64,000 nucleotides of DNA, from the NCBI GenBank assembly GCA_018398805.1, contig JAGFBZ010000373.1, positions 1,240,001-1,304,000 on the forward strand. Direction: 5' to 3'. Positions 10,980 to 52,337 of the stretch are shown in pieces. The position numbers and the translations under genes are program-made. This stretch comes from Hirundichthys speculiger (taxonomy: Eukaryota; Chordata; Actinopteri; Beloniformes; Exocoetidae). The first letter of the stretch is position 1, and every line of letters starts with the position of its first letter. The notes beneath the pieces were generated by a model. The model did no database searches, was not told the origin of the DNA, and saw only the letters and a list, made by a program, of their open reading frames with translations.

Positions 10980-13900
10980 TATATATATATATATAAACAT
11001 AAATCCATACAGAGGTGGCAAGGATAACCACAGCACTGAGAGAAAATTCCTCATAGACATTTTCCTTTTCCTTTTGTGAAACTGACAGTCACAAACTAAA
11101 CATCCAGCAGAGCTTAAATTCTGTGTTAGTTTTTCCCAGCAGGCAAATATTAAATCAGGTGTCCTATATTCAGTGCTGCTACCCACAAAATATATAGTCA
11201 TGCAGGAATATACCCATGGTATCTGTTTTTTTGTTGTTCTTTTCTGTCTCTTTCTTTCTTTCTTTCACTTTTTTATTCACTTGCCTTGTTTGTCCCAGCT
11301 TTGTCTGTTCAGGTTCACTTGCCTTTCTTCTTTCGGGCCAACTTTCTCCCACCACCCCTTTCACTTCATAAGCCTGTGAGCATATCTGCTCATTGTTTAT
11401 CCAAAGTTTTCTATCATTCTTGACATATTGAGTTCATCAAATGGAAATTGCGTAATGACAAATAATGGGTGTCTGTGAATCAACATACCACAGAGTCGTA
11501 AACAAACACAAACGCACACTGAAAGCCTGTGAGAATTAATTGGTGGCTGTGCTCATGCATAATTGATTAATAATTTAAGATGTTTGCTTATTATTTGTCA
11601 CAGTCCCCGTGTGTAATTGTGTTCATGTCTCTTCTTTTATGTCTTTCATTGGTTTCTCTTGCCTGGCAGGGAATTTTTTGTGGAAAGTTCCAGCAACATG
11701 CTGGCCCTTCCACCTCAACCTACTTATTTCTTAATCATTTTTATACTAGATTCATATTTTATGCTTTCGTTGTACATTGAAACTGCCCCAGGACAAATAA
11801 GGGAAATGTTTTACTATTTAGAAGAAGATCGAAGTTTCACCACAGAAGCAGAGGGTGATGTCAGGTATTCCAAAACTTGCAAATATATTTGACAGAATAA
11901 TCTCAAGGTTACATTGATCAGCTCTTTCTTTGACTTTCAACAAACACTCCATCTAAAAGTTGTTTGTGGCTACCAAATAAAGTCAAAGAGCAGTCTAGAC
12001 CGATATCTTTTCAAATATTTCATTTTTGGTCAAGCCAACATTTGAAAGATGTAAAAATATGACATTTATGAAAGGGAAAAAAAAACAAAACAACAACACA
12101 TAATTCATAAAAAGGCTAGAAGCAACAGATTGTAAACATTTTCAGTAAATAAATAACTAAATCATCAAACTAATTAAAAACAAATTAAATTAAAACAAAT
12201 TAAACAAATTAAAAAATCTTTTTTAATTTGACTTGTCAGTGATGGCACTTCAACCACTTTTAACAGTCTTTATTCAGATATATAAGTTCATATTAACAAA
12301 GTAAATTGCACTTTAGGTTTTGGGACATGTTAAGAAACGAACGTTTTTCATTCAATAGAAAAAGGATTTTGCACCCACTGATGTCTCCCTCATCTCTTTG
12401 CATCTCATTTAACTGCTTAATGAAAAACAACAGGCAGAGTGGGTTTGTAACATATGAATATGCATGCAAATTACTGTCATATACACCTCAAATTAGTATT
12501 ATTAATTAACAGACAAACCCATATTTGTCAATCAAATTCACTGGCTGCATAGTTTTCTACTGCTGTGATTTTATGTGGAGCAAATTAACATCTACAGTTC
12601 AGAAACTGCTTCTCTAACCATTTAATAAAACACTTATTTATCACGTTAAAGCAATTCCACTCTCTTTCTGTGGCTCCTAACCATAGCACTTGCCTGGATT
12701 TCAGCATCTTTCCAGTTAAATCTAATATCCTATATTCCCTCCAGATCAGCTCTGCCCTTTTACAAAGTCAAACTTTGTATTCACTACTTTTTACATTCCT
12801 ATTAATTTCAGCTCATTCCTGTCAGGAATGATTTGACAGTTGCGCTGAGCAGGCTTTTAAGCCCGGGCAGAGAGGAGGAAGAGTCCTTGACAGCAGATAA
12901 CAGTTGTGCCATCAGCAAGACCAATATTAGTATCAGTCTTCTAGCTATTTGAATCTGGTTTCTTCTATATGGGCATGCCCAACAGAATTATGAGCTTTTG
13001 ATTGCACAGCTTTACCCGGAGAGAGGAGTCAAAGTGAGGATTACGAATACCCGTCAGTGCCCCTTTATCACAGCCAGGCCAGAAGACGCAGGAGACTCAA
13101 ACTGGCATCAAGACACAAGCAGAGGTCATAATGCAGATGGAGACAGGGGAAAAAATGTTAGAGGTTTCACTGACAATTTTCAGGTGATTACTGATGCTGT
13201 TCGTCCTAACACATTGCACAAAGAATAAGTGGTTGCTATGGGAACCATTTCAGCAGCAGAAATTAAAGTAATTTGCGATGCGTTTTGATTTGGCCACGCC
13301 ATTAGACAACAAAGCCTTGAAAAGCTGGAGCTTCCAAATTGCCAGTTGCCTGATTATACAGGGCATTGTGTTTTCCCAGCCGAGCATTTGTCGTATTTGC
13401 GTGTATTTCATCCACTCTTTCTCCAGTCCACTAAGCCTCTGACTCCAGCAGAAATGCTGTCTGTCGGCTCTTATTTTTCATCAGTCCATCTTTAATCTCC
13501 CCTGACTCTGTCACCGCCTCTTAATACAGTCTCATAAAACTGTCTTTGATCTGCGCCTGGAGGAGCTAAGAGAATTAGAAAGAGGGAAACTGATAAGAGA
13601 AGAGACCGATAAGACTACAAACCACTGTGAGCACCTCAGGTCTCTGTATGAAATGGAGTGTAGGGGTGAAAGAAAATAATCTCGTTTCAGTGTAATGTGC
13701 TGAGGGTTTGTAGCTCACTGTCTAGGTGTTCTTTAAGTATTGTTTACCACTCTGATTTTAATGGCTTGTTGGCCATATCATAAAAAGTGCCATGACCCTC
13801 AGCTCAGCTCTTATCTCATTCTTTCAGAGGGATGAATGCTTCTAATGTTGAGTCTTTGCACATAAATGGGGTCATCATCTGAAACCTACACATACATGCC

Positions 13901-16029
13901 TCAGTGATTTCAGGTATCACAGTAAATTAACCAGTCAAACACCCCCCACATGCTCACACACACACTCACACAGAAGTGGCAGTCAATAATGCTAAAGCCA
14001 GCTGGAGATGCAAAGAAGGGAAATAAACACATGCACATATTTATTTTAATTTATTGAACAGATGAAGCTGGTTATATCAACAAAGCTTTTAAATACCTGT
14101 GCAAACAGGATGGACAACAAGAAAATGGTAAGAAGGAGAAGGCATAAACAATCTATTAGTCAAACAAAGGGTGGTTAAGAAAAGGGTAAATGTTGGCAGA
14201 CAGGACCACATTGAGCACAGTGACTTGTTATTGCCCCACACCTTCAATACACAAAACCAGGGCCAAGACAAACAACAATCTCGCAACAAAATACAGTGCT
14301 GAATCAATGGACTGCAGTGGGAGAACAGTGCTGAACAAGCTGTTTCAAGAAGAGATATACATAACAGTCAATTGCATAAAGAAAAGAATATGTGTTTTTT
14401 TTTCTACCATATGTTCTTTGTAGCCAATACAGCCCCAGATGATAATTTTAAATTAGAATAACTGAACTTCAGAGGACGTGAGCAGATAGTTGCTTGCAGT
14501 TGTAGCAGGAGCCCTCAGGCTAAAGGCCATCATGCAAAAGTGACATGGCATCCGAGAGTCCCAGGGGATGAAGGCAGAGGGAGATCCAAAGATATATCCA
14601 CAGGGCGGACAGAGAGCACTTGAGAGAGATTGCCTGTAGAGAGGATAACTCGGAGATAAGAGAGTCATCCAATAATGAGGAAAAGAGATTTTTTTTCGGG
14701 GTGTTAGATAACTAATAGAGGGCATATTGACAAAAGTTGTACAAACTTTTGGGGCACTCACACTTTTTCTTGGCCTTAATGTACAGTCTATGTACAGTCT
14801 GTACAGTCTCTCAGGTCCTCACACAAAAAGCCAAGCCCACTAAGAAGTGCAGTAGATGGGTGAGTTTGGTGAATTATTCATCTCTGGGTGTTAAAGTCAC
14901 ATACTCACAGATATGACAACCATGTTGGCTGCTTTGCTTCCTCTGTGAGACTGCTGCTTAAGATATTTGCATGTATGATGTTTGACTATAGTGCTTGAAG
15001 TGTGTAAGAATCAAACATACCACTCACAGGCTTCTGCTGCAATCACAGAGCTGGAATGTTAGTCATTTTAATATTTATTACAGCATAAAACAACTAATTA
15101 GATTTAAGTTCAATCTCTGACAAGCATACGGAAAGCTTAGTAATGTGATGCACTTCATTTAATTATTTAGTCAGTGGTATTGATTTTCATTTCCAATAAA
15201 ACCAAGAAGTGCACTTCCATGAAAGATTCTAATAATTTGTAATTACTATCTTTATTAAGATGGAGAGGCTGAACCTGGCAGAAATCGAGAACCAGCAACA
15301 GAAGCACACGCCGGCGCAGCTAAGAAGATGATGCAAAGTGGTGAGTTTGGTACAACTTTATTCTTCATCTAACGAGACGGTTTTCATTTATGTGATGCAG
15401 TTCTTTGTGCTTTTATCAAGTCAAGCTGCTTGCATATGACACAAGAAACCGTTTAAAAAAATCAGTGAACGTGAGCATTTCAGCCTTTTCCTGTGTTCCT
15501 TCAAGTTGGGACAAGTGTCGTTCTCCTACAAATTCACAACTGCTTAATGCTTCCCTCGGTTGTCATTTTGACTAATTGTGTTGGTCCTTCACGCAGCACC
15601 ACAGCCATTACTACTAACTTTGCCTCCAATTTAGGTATTTCTTCTATCACTGTTTTTAAAACTACTGTTAGCCTGCAACTATTTGTCTTGATTGTCCTTT
15701 TGCCATAACCATTTTACTACTGCAACAACTTTACAAAAAATAATTAAAATACAACTTATATTACAAGCTACGTGTATGCAGGAACTACTACAAGTAACAC
15801 AATAGCTGTGTTCACACACAAAAACAGAAAAATACTCATACTGATTGGATAGCCTGGACTGGAATATGGAACAACAAATCATGGGTATCAGCGGTCAAAG
15901 GTGGTCAGCTAATTAAAGATCATTTTAAGTATTTCAAATGACACGTTGGAGGAGCAGAGACATCAGCAACTGTTCTGTGTGCTCACATGACTTTTACGCG
16001 TCTCATTTGTATGTTTCCCAATTTTTGAG
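10980..16029. other. Long non-coding stretch, probably spock1 intron
   Basis: After a short (TA)n at 10980-10995 no gene or repeat family was recognised. Sequence at about 15260-15340 has an open frame and ends in a gtgagt-like donor, but no spock1 homology and no convincing acceptor. The segment at about 13215-13400 is unusually motif-rich and free of repeats, and is raised separately as a possible conserved non-coding element. Confidence 0.45.
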
Positions 16030-16560
16030 ATTAATTAGATATCAATCAATCCAATCAACTTTTATTTGTAGACCCCTTTACGAACACACAAGGTGACCAA
16101 AGCGCTTTTCCACTTAAAAGCAACATTAAAACAAAACAATTTAAATTCGATATAATAACAATACAAATAAAATGGAAAAAAAAATATCCAACATCATTAC
16201 TGTGTATTAAAAGCCAGTCTGAATAAACAGGTTTTAACCCTGGATTTAAAAAGCCCAAAGTCAGTGATGGTGCACATTTCAGGGGGCATCTTATTCCAAA
16301 GTCTGGGCCCAGCGACCGAAAAGGCCCGATCACCCCAGAGTTTAGTCCTCGCTCTGGGTCCTCAAACCAGGTCCTTGCTGGTTTGAGGACCGTAAGGCTC
16401 TAGTGGGGTTCTGAACACACACTTGTTCACATAAACAGGGAGGGGCAAGGCCATTAAGGGTTTTAAAAACAAAGACAAAAACAAAACAAACAATATTGTA
16501 TACCTTCACTCTACAGTTGGCTGATACAACATGTTGTTCATCATCTACCACCTAGTCTTT
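16030..16560 (-). mobile_element. 3' end of a LINE (L2/Rex type), inverted
   Basis: On the - strand, FKTLNGLAPPCLCEQ and NPTRALRSSN (about 16400-16490) are followed, in shifted frames, by segments matching the usual C-terminal block of fish LINE ORF2: a GP.LWN.MP-like piece, then F.....KT.LFR (about 16200-16320). The 3' end has the typical untranslated tail that runs into attgattgat at about 16040. Frameshifts show it is a dead 5'-truncated copy. Confidence 0.7.
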
Positions 16561-18189
16561 GCAGATTATCAGATTTAACGACTCCATGTTTTACAGCCAT
16601 TGTTATTTCCCCAACAGACTGCTGTATTACAGTTCTGTTCAGTAACCCAAGTATAGTTGTCATGGCTGTGAACTCTAGCTATGGAGACCAAAAGGGTTAT
16701 AAATAAATAAATAATTAAATCAAAATGAATCTTTATTTCTTCTGATAAGTTGGACATATCAACATTGGAGTCAATGCAGATTGACTTTTTTTGGAGCCAG
16801 CCTCTAGTGGTTGTTTGGTGTACTGCAAGGTTTTTGACTTTCTTACTGATGCCAGACTAGCAAACTGGGTTTGTAAAAGTGATGTAAACTTATACAGTTG
16901 TAGGGAGCCAGTTGGTGTTATTAAATTCTGCAGTTGATGTTAAATACATCCGTTCGGTGTTCCTTTTTTCAGTTTTGCTGGTGTTTTGATGTTTTTATTA
17001 TTGAGATATTTTTATATTCCAATATTTATGTATGTTGGATGCCTGCTGTAATTTCTTCAAACTGGAGTTAGATGATAATGCATAGAAACTAAATAGTTAT
17101 TCAAAAATACTCAAGTTACAGAGCCAGCTAAAATTACAGAGTTGGTAAATGGAAAACTAGATGGGAGACCTAATCGTGAATCAACATGCAAATTGAAAAT
17201 GCAATAAGTGCCAACCACTCCAACAGATGTTGTGTTATTTGTTTGGTTATCGTGAAATAAGTTAAACATTTACTGTCAAGTCAAGTCAAATCAAATCAAA
17301 TTGCAAGACAGTATAATCTTTGATCTGCATTGTTGCTCTATGTGATAAATATGGATAAATATGGAAGTACAAGAGCTTCAGTATCTTTGCAGTTGTTTTG
17401 TGGGGCTCCAGCATAGTCTAACTTATTCATGTTTACACATACACACATGCTTCAGTTTAAGATTAATGAATGCCTCACAGTGCAAAAACATTTAATTATC
17501 TCTGACACTGCAGGATGAGGCACGAGGTCAGATATATGAGCTGAACTTTCATGCTGTTGGTCTTTCATTGTGACCTCCCCTGAAACTGAGTAAAGGTAAA
17601 GTAAAGTATTCTTTGTCTGTCAGCAACATGGTTAGTTAAGTACCTTGTGGATCTTTTTAAAGCAGACAAAACCGAGGCTGCCTGACATTGTGCAAGTGTA
17701 TGAAAAAAAAACTAAATTGAAAAAGAAAAATGAAGTAAATGAAAAGGAAAACTGTCACATACTGTACAGCCACTAACCATTTGTTTCTGGCCCTGACAAC
17801 CTCAAGCCAGAAATCCTGTGCCTTCAATAGCTTTTCATTTGTAGTTAATAAGTTGATAACATATGGTTTTTAATTCTATACTAGAATTTCAGTAAATATT
17901 TTACACAGTTACCACCAACAAAGTCATGCTGTTAAGCCTCATTCAGCTCATACAGATGGGGTCATGACTCTAAAACCACAGGACTGGGCTAATGGTCTAT
18001 CACTAGTTTCATCCTAATTATCTAAACAAAAAATGTTTGTTGTCCTCACAAGATGTATTTTAAAAGTTCTGGTCCCCTGACTTATCCTCCAGCACATTGA
18101 TGAGGTTTACAGTTGTGGATTTTGAAAGAAATGTCTCAGCATTAAATTAAACTGAGGAATTGATTTTTGTCTATTGTCTATTTATGTAT
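16561..18189. other. Non-coding stretch, nothing recognised
   Basis: AT-rich sequence without exon-like frames or recognisable repeats, apart from a short run of tcaagtcaaatcaaatcaaa at about 17278-17300. Confidence 0.5.
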
Positions 18190-18262
18190 ATTTTTGTATA
18201 TGCTGCAACGAGCCAATTTCCCCGCGGGGATTATTAAAGTATTTTTCATTCATTCATTTCAT
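18190..18262 (+). mobile_element. LINE 3' tail fragment
   Basis: The text tgcaacgagccaatttcccc, then gcggggattattaaagtatt and an attc repeat, matches the 3' end that many fish LINEs leave (taataaagtat plus a tetranucleotide tail). Only the tail is present, as expected for a severely 5'-truncated insertion. Confidence 0.5.
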
Positions 18263-21200
18263 TTTAAAAAAAGCCTTGTTCACTCTCTGATTAGGGCAAA
18301 TAAGAGACTGCAAATATACTCCAGGTTTTAAGATATGGTACATGAATAATACAAGGTTGATATTTTTTTACTCAGCGCAAGAACAAGGCTTTTTGTGTTT
18401 GTGCTATACGCACCAGCTACTACAATATCCAGTGGGATAAAATTACAGGATCTGATGACATCTGATGCTTTCAGACAGCTGTTGGACTTCCAGGTTTTCA
18501 TTAACTAACTTTCTGTTGACTCTCATTTTCATCTTTCACTTTCACAAAAAGATATAGATGAACCAGAGCATGCTGACGGCAGTTGACAGTCATGTAAGGG
18601 TGGCAAAACACTGGTCAGGGCCGCACATTTGAAGCAATATCAGGTGATATCCAGATTTGTGTGAGACAGGGATGTGTAAATCCTTGCAGATCTGGGCTAA
18701 TCATTTGGTGGGCAGACTCAGGAGCCATGAATCCCAAACTCTAAGGAATCGATTCCTCCTACTAGCTCTGCTTTTCACGTCAGGGGCTTATAAGAATTAT
18801 AAATCATTCACAAAAATCATTAATTTATTCACAACTTTCTATTTATCCTGTACAATGCAACATCCACAAACCCACTGCCAGCTTTCTGCTCAAGCTGTTA
18901 GCAATGTTAGCTGTACTGTCAGAGTGAGTGTGTTCATCCCACTGATCTGGAAGTACACACTCATCTGAATCTTGCAGAGTCAGACTCACCCATGACTCAG
19001 ACCCAGACTCAGCCCATAGACACACGTCTCAGTGATATGTTGATTAAAAAGTGGAGCGTTGGAATTGTGGTTCCACAGGCTTCTTCTCATTTCTTGTGAG
19101 CGCCAACTTTCAGCCTTCTGCTCAAGCTGATAGCAATGTTAGCTGTACAGACGGAGTCGGAGGGTTCAACCCACTGATCCAGAAGATGACTCACATGAAT
19201 CTACGGACTCACCCGCAGATTCATGCCAGTCTGTGCACACAGCAATAGTTAGAAACACTCCTCTACAAGATTGCTCTAATTTCTTCTGAATGTGCTTTTG
19301 TGTGCTCCTTCTGAGCTGTCACTTACACAAATGGATGCAAATAACAGAGAAAGAAAACTTTAATCCATATATTCATACTTAATGTTGACTTTCAGGTACT
19401 CTGCCAGGGGCGAGGTTTAAATTAAACACTTTCTACAGTAAACGTGTTCACTGACTTGTCACACAAACTGAATGAAGGCCCTACAGCCTGGCTCTTATCT
19501 AAATGTAGTTTCTTTCTAACCAACTCCATTTCATGCCTTTTCATTTTTATTTGTATTCTCTCTGTTCTCCATGATGATGATTAAAAGTGTAAATACACTT
19601 CAAGCAGGACAGGTTAACTTACTTCAAACCAGGACTATTAGCAACTTCCACCCAAAATTAATGTCCTCTGGAAGGCACGGTATCCTTAAATGCATTTTTG
19701 CTCTCAGCCTTTGAAGCTCTCTTCAAAGACTGGTTACTTACATGCTGTCCTATTAAAATTGCTTTGCTGCCAGCAACAACTTCACAAAGCATCCTCTTTC
19801 AGGGATTCTCGCAATAGAGTGTAAGTGTTGGTGTGCTGCTGTGTGTTTTATGGTTGTGCCGCCGTGATGAATATTCAGCATATAAGCAATAGTCAATAGT
19901 GGCTCCCTCCAGATATTTTCCTCCTGTAAACCTTTGTGGCTTATTCTCTGACATTCAAACTGGAACTGCCTGTTTATCTTCTGCGTTCCTCAATTATGTC
20001 CACAATAATAAGATTTGCTAATGTTTTCAATAATTCATTTTATAGATGGTCAGTCTGCTCCATCATGGTGTATCCTCCCAGAGGCCTTCTGTGCTGTCAA
20101 GCCTCCATGTTTCCCTTCTGAAAGTCCATTGCTCTGGTACCTCTCCTAGGTCAAAGAGTCAGACCCTGAGGAGCTTTTACAATGCAGAAAATGGAAAAAA
20201 ATGTTTATCTCCTATCCTGAGCTACTTGTCTTTTAACTCACTTTATCTCCATCTTAGCATCATTAGCTCCCCAGGTTAAACAGAAGGAACACTTCCTCAA
20301 CTAGTTTATCAAAGCCTGAAAGTAAAGGGTTTTTTTTTTTAATATCAGTTCCAAGCATGTCCTTTGGGAATGGTTGTTAAAGCTTTTGTTTATTTAATTT
20401 CAGACTTGTATATTTGCTATCAGGTAAAAAATAGCCAGGAGTACAAATATTGAAAGGCAATTTGCCCAAGTGTGGATATAAGAGCAGATATAACCATATA
20501 CACATTTTCCTAAAACACCCCATTGACCCTTGTCCAGCCCAGCAGCAATTAATTTAAGGTCAGTGTCATCTCTCTTACAGAGCTTGTTGGCAATTTGGCC
20601 TTTCTTATTGGACTCAGACTATCTTTATTATCCAATCACTGTGTCTCATTCCTGGCGTGTGTCCAGTTTTAGAGGACATAGGATGAGTGTTTTGTCCTCC
20701 ATCCTCTACCGCCATATTTTCTAGCCACTTTTCCTCTCTTAAAAGGAATAGGAGCATCTTCAATCTTATATTATTCTAGATTGTTTTAAGAGGGTTTTGC
20801 TTTTGTCCATTGAGATTTATGAGCAGCCATACTGCATCAAAAAGCAATGGCTACACCAATATTTTGACTCAGGTATATAAGTCTTGCTTACAGAAATTCC
20901 CATGCAGTGTCCCATCGGAGGTATTTATCCAAATACGTAATGACATGAATTACTGGCCACCACTGAATGACTTTTTATCCTGCAGTTATTCTAAATAATG
21001 GCTTGTTGCTCCTGTTGTTGTCATATCTTGTTTAGTCTTCACTATAATTCTCTGCAGTGTCTGGATGAATGAGAAGTACATACAGTATTGTTAGTTATGT
21101 CCCAAAAGGCTTATAGGCATTTGTTAGACCCACAGTGCAGGTCTAATAAGAAATGTTTATCTCAGACAAATAATTTACATAATCTTTGTGCCTCGACACA

Positions 21201-24200
21201 GAAAAACCTGCATTTACCTTAAAACTTATTTTGTTGTAGACAGCATGAATCCAAGCCTTTGCATTTGTCATTTCATTCCTGCACATTCAGCACATGGAGA
21301 AAATTCCAAAGAAGGTAGGAACAGTAAAGTTTTTACGACTTAATGGAGTCCATCGTAATTGTCATGGGCCAAGAGGTGGAGTGCACCCGAAACAGTACTG
21401 GAACAAAAATGAAATATTTTCAGTTCATACTGTCTGCAGTGAAATAAAAGTCAAAAGTAAATATGGGCATCCTGTGGTGTCAACCAATTCTGAAAGTCAG
21501 ATTGTAAAAGTCTTCTGGTAGTTTGGCTATCAGAAGAGAGTTACCAGCTACATAATGTGCATAAATGGCACCAAAATAGATTATATGAACTGTGTGTGCC
21601 CAGAATGACTTCATTTGAATATACATACACAACACATCACAGCACAAACAAAGCTGTTCCAACACAAAACTGAGTTTAACTGACAATTACTACCAAAACA
21701 AATATGTTCAGCTTGAATTTCATTTAAAGAATGTTTGTGTCTGCATCTTCATGATCACCTGGGTTATAGAGACCTTGCTAACCTTGGATACAGGTCTGCC
21801 AACACCCTCCATCTGTCAAACCCCCACAGCTCTGCTCCCTGAGGGTCATCAGTCATCCTTACATGTGTCCAAGGACAATGACTGGACAAATTAGTATTGG
21901 TGTGTGATTAAAACTCCTGCTCGTGAACAAAAGGCAACTGTAATATTCTGAGGAACATAAAGGATCATGTGAGCAGTCATAAATACATGGATGTGACACA
22001 AAGGCACAGAAAATTATCCGGTTTTTATGCTCTACCTGACCTGGTGCAGATCTACAAGTACAGGGTCCAATGATCAGATTGACTTTTTAAAAATAAAGAG
22101 ATGTTTAGGATGTCTTATCTGTTCTTTCCAATTGACTGGATGATTTCAGTTTGGCATGTCCAACTAGAGGTGATAGCACAGACTACCAGCTTTAGTTACA
22201 GAAGCAGATGCTACACCACTTCTCAAGAGGCATAACAATTGTTGTGACAACACCAGCATTACTAGGTTTTGGAGAAATTATAATTGTAGTATTGACATAA
22301 CTAAAATAGACGGCACTGCTTGAAATATGATAAATTCATTTGTTCTCCATCAACAACATGAATGATGGCACTTTATGATTGCATGCCCTCTTTGCCACTC
22401 TGCTCTGGAATACTTACAGATACTTAAAGAGAAGAAACAGAAGAGAAGACATTTTTAACATGCATGCGCTGGTATCATGTGCACATTCCTAACTTTCACA
22501 TGTGCAGTTTTTAAGACTTATTAAGTGCCAACATAATCTTCTCATCGATTGTTTAATAAAACCTTATCAGTAGTAGTAGTGTGTGTATCAGTTTAAGTTT
22601 TATTTGTCACTTTCAAAGATTAGATTAGAAAGAAGAGAAGGGAATGAAAGCAGATGAGCGACTCAATGAGAAGAGTGAAAAAGAGGTGGCAAGTGTGTGC
22701 TGCAGTGCTCCTGCATTACAATTGATTGGCTGGTTTAACCACCAGTGCTGCTCACTCAGGCTTTAAATAGATGGATAAAACTCTCCTTTACCCAGCACTC
22801 TCTCATTCGCTTCTCTTCCCTGCCTCCTCAAAGCCCTCCTCGTCCTGTCATTTTTTGCCACCCCTTTCCCTCTCTTTAGCTTTCCATTCCTTCACTCTGC
22901 TCTGTTTTTCTCTCCTTTTCTATTTCATTCTTTAATCCTCTTTTCTTCACTCCTCCCCACTGCTCATTTTTCTTCTTTACTCCACTTGTCTGTCCTCTTT
23001 TTTCTTTTTCCTTCTTTTCTCGCGTTCTTCCACTCATTTACACTCTCCTCTCCACATATATGAACATAAATATTTACTTCACATCAGCTGCAAACATTTT
23101 TCATTTTCTTAAAAAAGAATCTAAAAAAAAAAAATCTTTCAGTGTTTTACTATTGAATAAAAATGTACCTGCATGACACCATTGCGTGCATCAGTCTGGT
23201 GACAACTTTGCTAACTTATATGCATCTTTTTGATTCTTTTTCAAACAAGAAGGTCACACAGCAATTCTGAATTTTCCTCCAATCCTCCAGTGACCAGATA
23301 CAGCCTATATTTCTGTCCACTATCACTTTCTTGTAGTTCCCAACAACTCTTATTTCTTCACAGTAGTAATACTGTCTTTCCGTCAAGTTAAAAAAAAAAA
23401 AAACATCCTTCAGTGCACCAAAGATGGAAGGGAGGACAGGTCCAAATCAGCAGGCAGGAGAGGCTCAGCACATATTCTCTAATATGAGAGGAAATTGGGC
23501 CAGTAAATGTGTTTTTGTGTCTGTGTGTGTTTCACTGATTCTGTGTTGCTCGGTAATGAAAAATGTTTACAGTGAACTATGAATCTCTTCCCTTGAGGCT
23601 ATCTATGCGTCGCAATCTTTTCCTAATAATCTTTACTGTTTGGTTATTTCCACTTCCTCAAAGATAAAGAAAGATTTTCCCTATTGTCTGACAGCTTCAG
23701 ATACAGGATCTCTGCAATTTATATGGTATCTCACAGATAATTGTTTAGATTGTGCTGTTGGACCAAAGACCAGAAAAATTGCCTCATGGTCCACATGTTG
23801 GATTCTCTGGCTGATTCTTATGCTGATAAACTGTTATGTAAACAGCCGTGGCGTTTTTAATCTGGTTGAAAACTAGTTAATGTTCACATCAGATGTCAGC
23901 TGTGGCTCAAAAAAAAAAAAAAAAAAAACGATTAGGCTCCCTAATTAGGACAAGGCCACTTTTGTTCGTACTCATGTTAGTAGCCTCGTGGTAATGCCTT
24001 TGCCTTGTTGATAATGCAGCTATTGATCTAAAAACTGTGCATTCAGCCTAAAATGAACATGGTATTTGAGAGCATTTATGGTCCATTCAAGATGCGGACC
24101 CTATTTTGTCATTTGATCTCATTTTAACATATTTTCTTTTGGGCTGCTTTTGTGCTTTACAAGGTCTTTCATCTTCTGTTACAAGAAAATGACGGTCAAT

Positions 24201-24779
24201 ACAGCTACCAATCCACTGTCTGATGTCAACTTGTCCCTCACTGCATTTGTACTCAAAGCTCTTGCCTTTTTCTTTTACTCCCATTATCTTTTTCACCTCC
24301 TCCTCTTTATTTTCTTCAGTCAGTCAAATGAAAGTGTGTTTGCGCTGTTAGCCTAGTGTGAAATGATACAATGCTTAGAGTCAATGAGCTGCTTCGATCT
24401 TTTGTCATCCTGTATGCCAGCCAGCTGTGCCTGGCTGCCATGGCGATAATGTCACACTGGAGATTGATTTGCAAGAAGATGGAGTCAACGGACTTAGAGA
24501 ATAGTCTTCATTAAGTAACTCCAAACAAAGTAGTCTTGGTGTTTACCTCATAACTTTTCTTCTCTTCAATCGTACTTTCCAACTGGTTATTTGTCTGCCC
24601 GCTCCATTTAGTAGAAGGCAAGAGTTTGTCAGCTGTAAAAACGAGAGAACAGCTAGCATTTTAGCAATATCAGCTTTCACCTTCAGCACTACATTGAACA
24701 GGTTCTCCTGCTCTGTATGTTTTTATTCACTCATTTTTGCTGTTCAGTAGTAACGCTTGTCTCTGCTGTCTTGCTTTAG
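18263..24779. other. Non-coding stretch before the first visible spock1 exon
   Basis: No coding exon was found before 24780. The stretch holds a diverged direct duplication (18884-18990 and 19116-19215), a pyrimidine-rich tract at about 22795-23040 with long runs of T and C on the + strand, and short A runs (23391, 23910). Nothing else could be assigned. The acceptor of the next exon ends the stretch (tttag at 24775-24779). Confidence 0.5.
18884..19215. repeat. Diverged direct duplication (two units, offset about 232 bases)
   Basis: Unit 1 (from 18884) and unit 2 (from 19116) share ttctgctcaagctg, tagcaatgttagctgtac, a shared c.cactgatc.agaag-like segment and a gactcaccc block in the same order. 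The spacing between shared blocks differs slightly. The function is unknown and no coding frame is shared. Confidence 0.6.

Positions 24780-52337
<27,558 letters not shown>

Noticed and set aside
15250..15350. Exon-like segment with an open frame ending at a gtgagt donor
   Set aside because: The protein reading (DGEAEPGRNREPATE...) matches nothing in testicans, the acceptor side is poor, and inserting it would disturb no known family gap.
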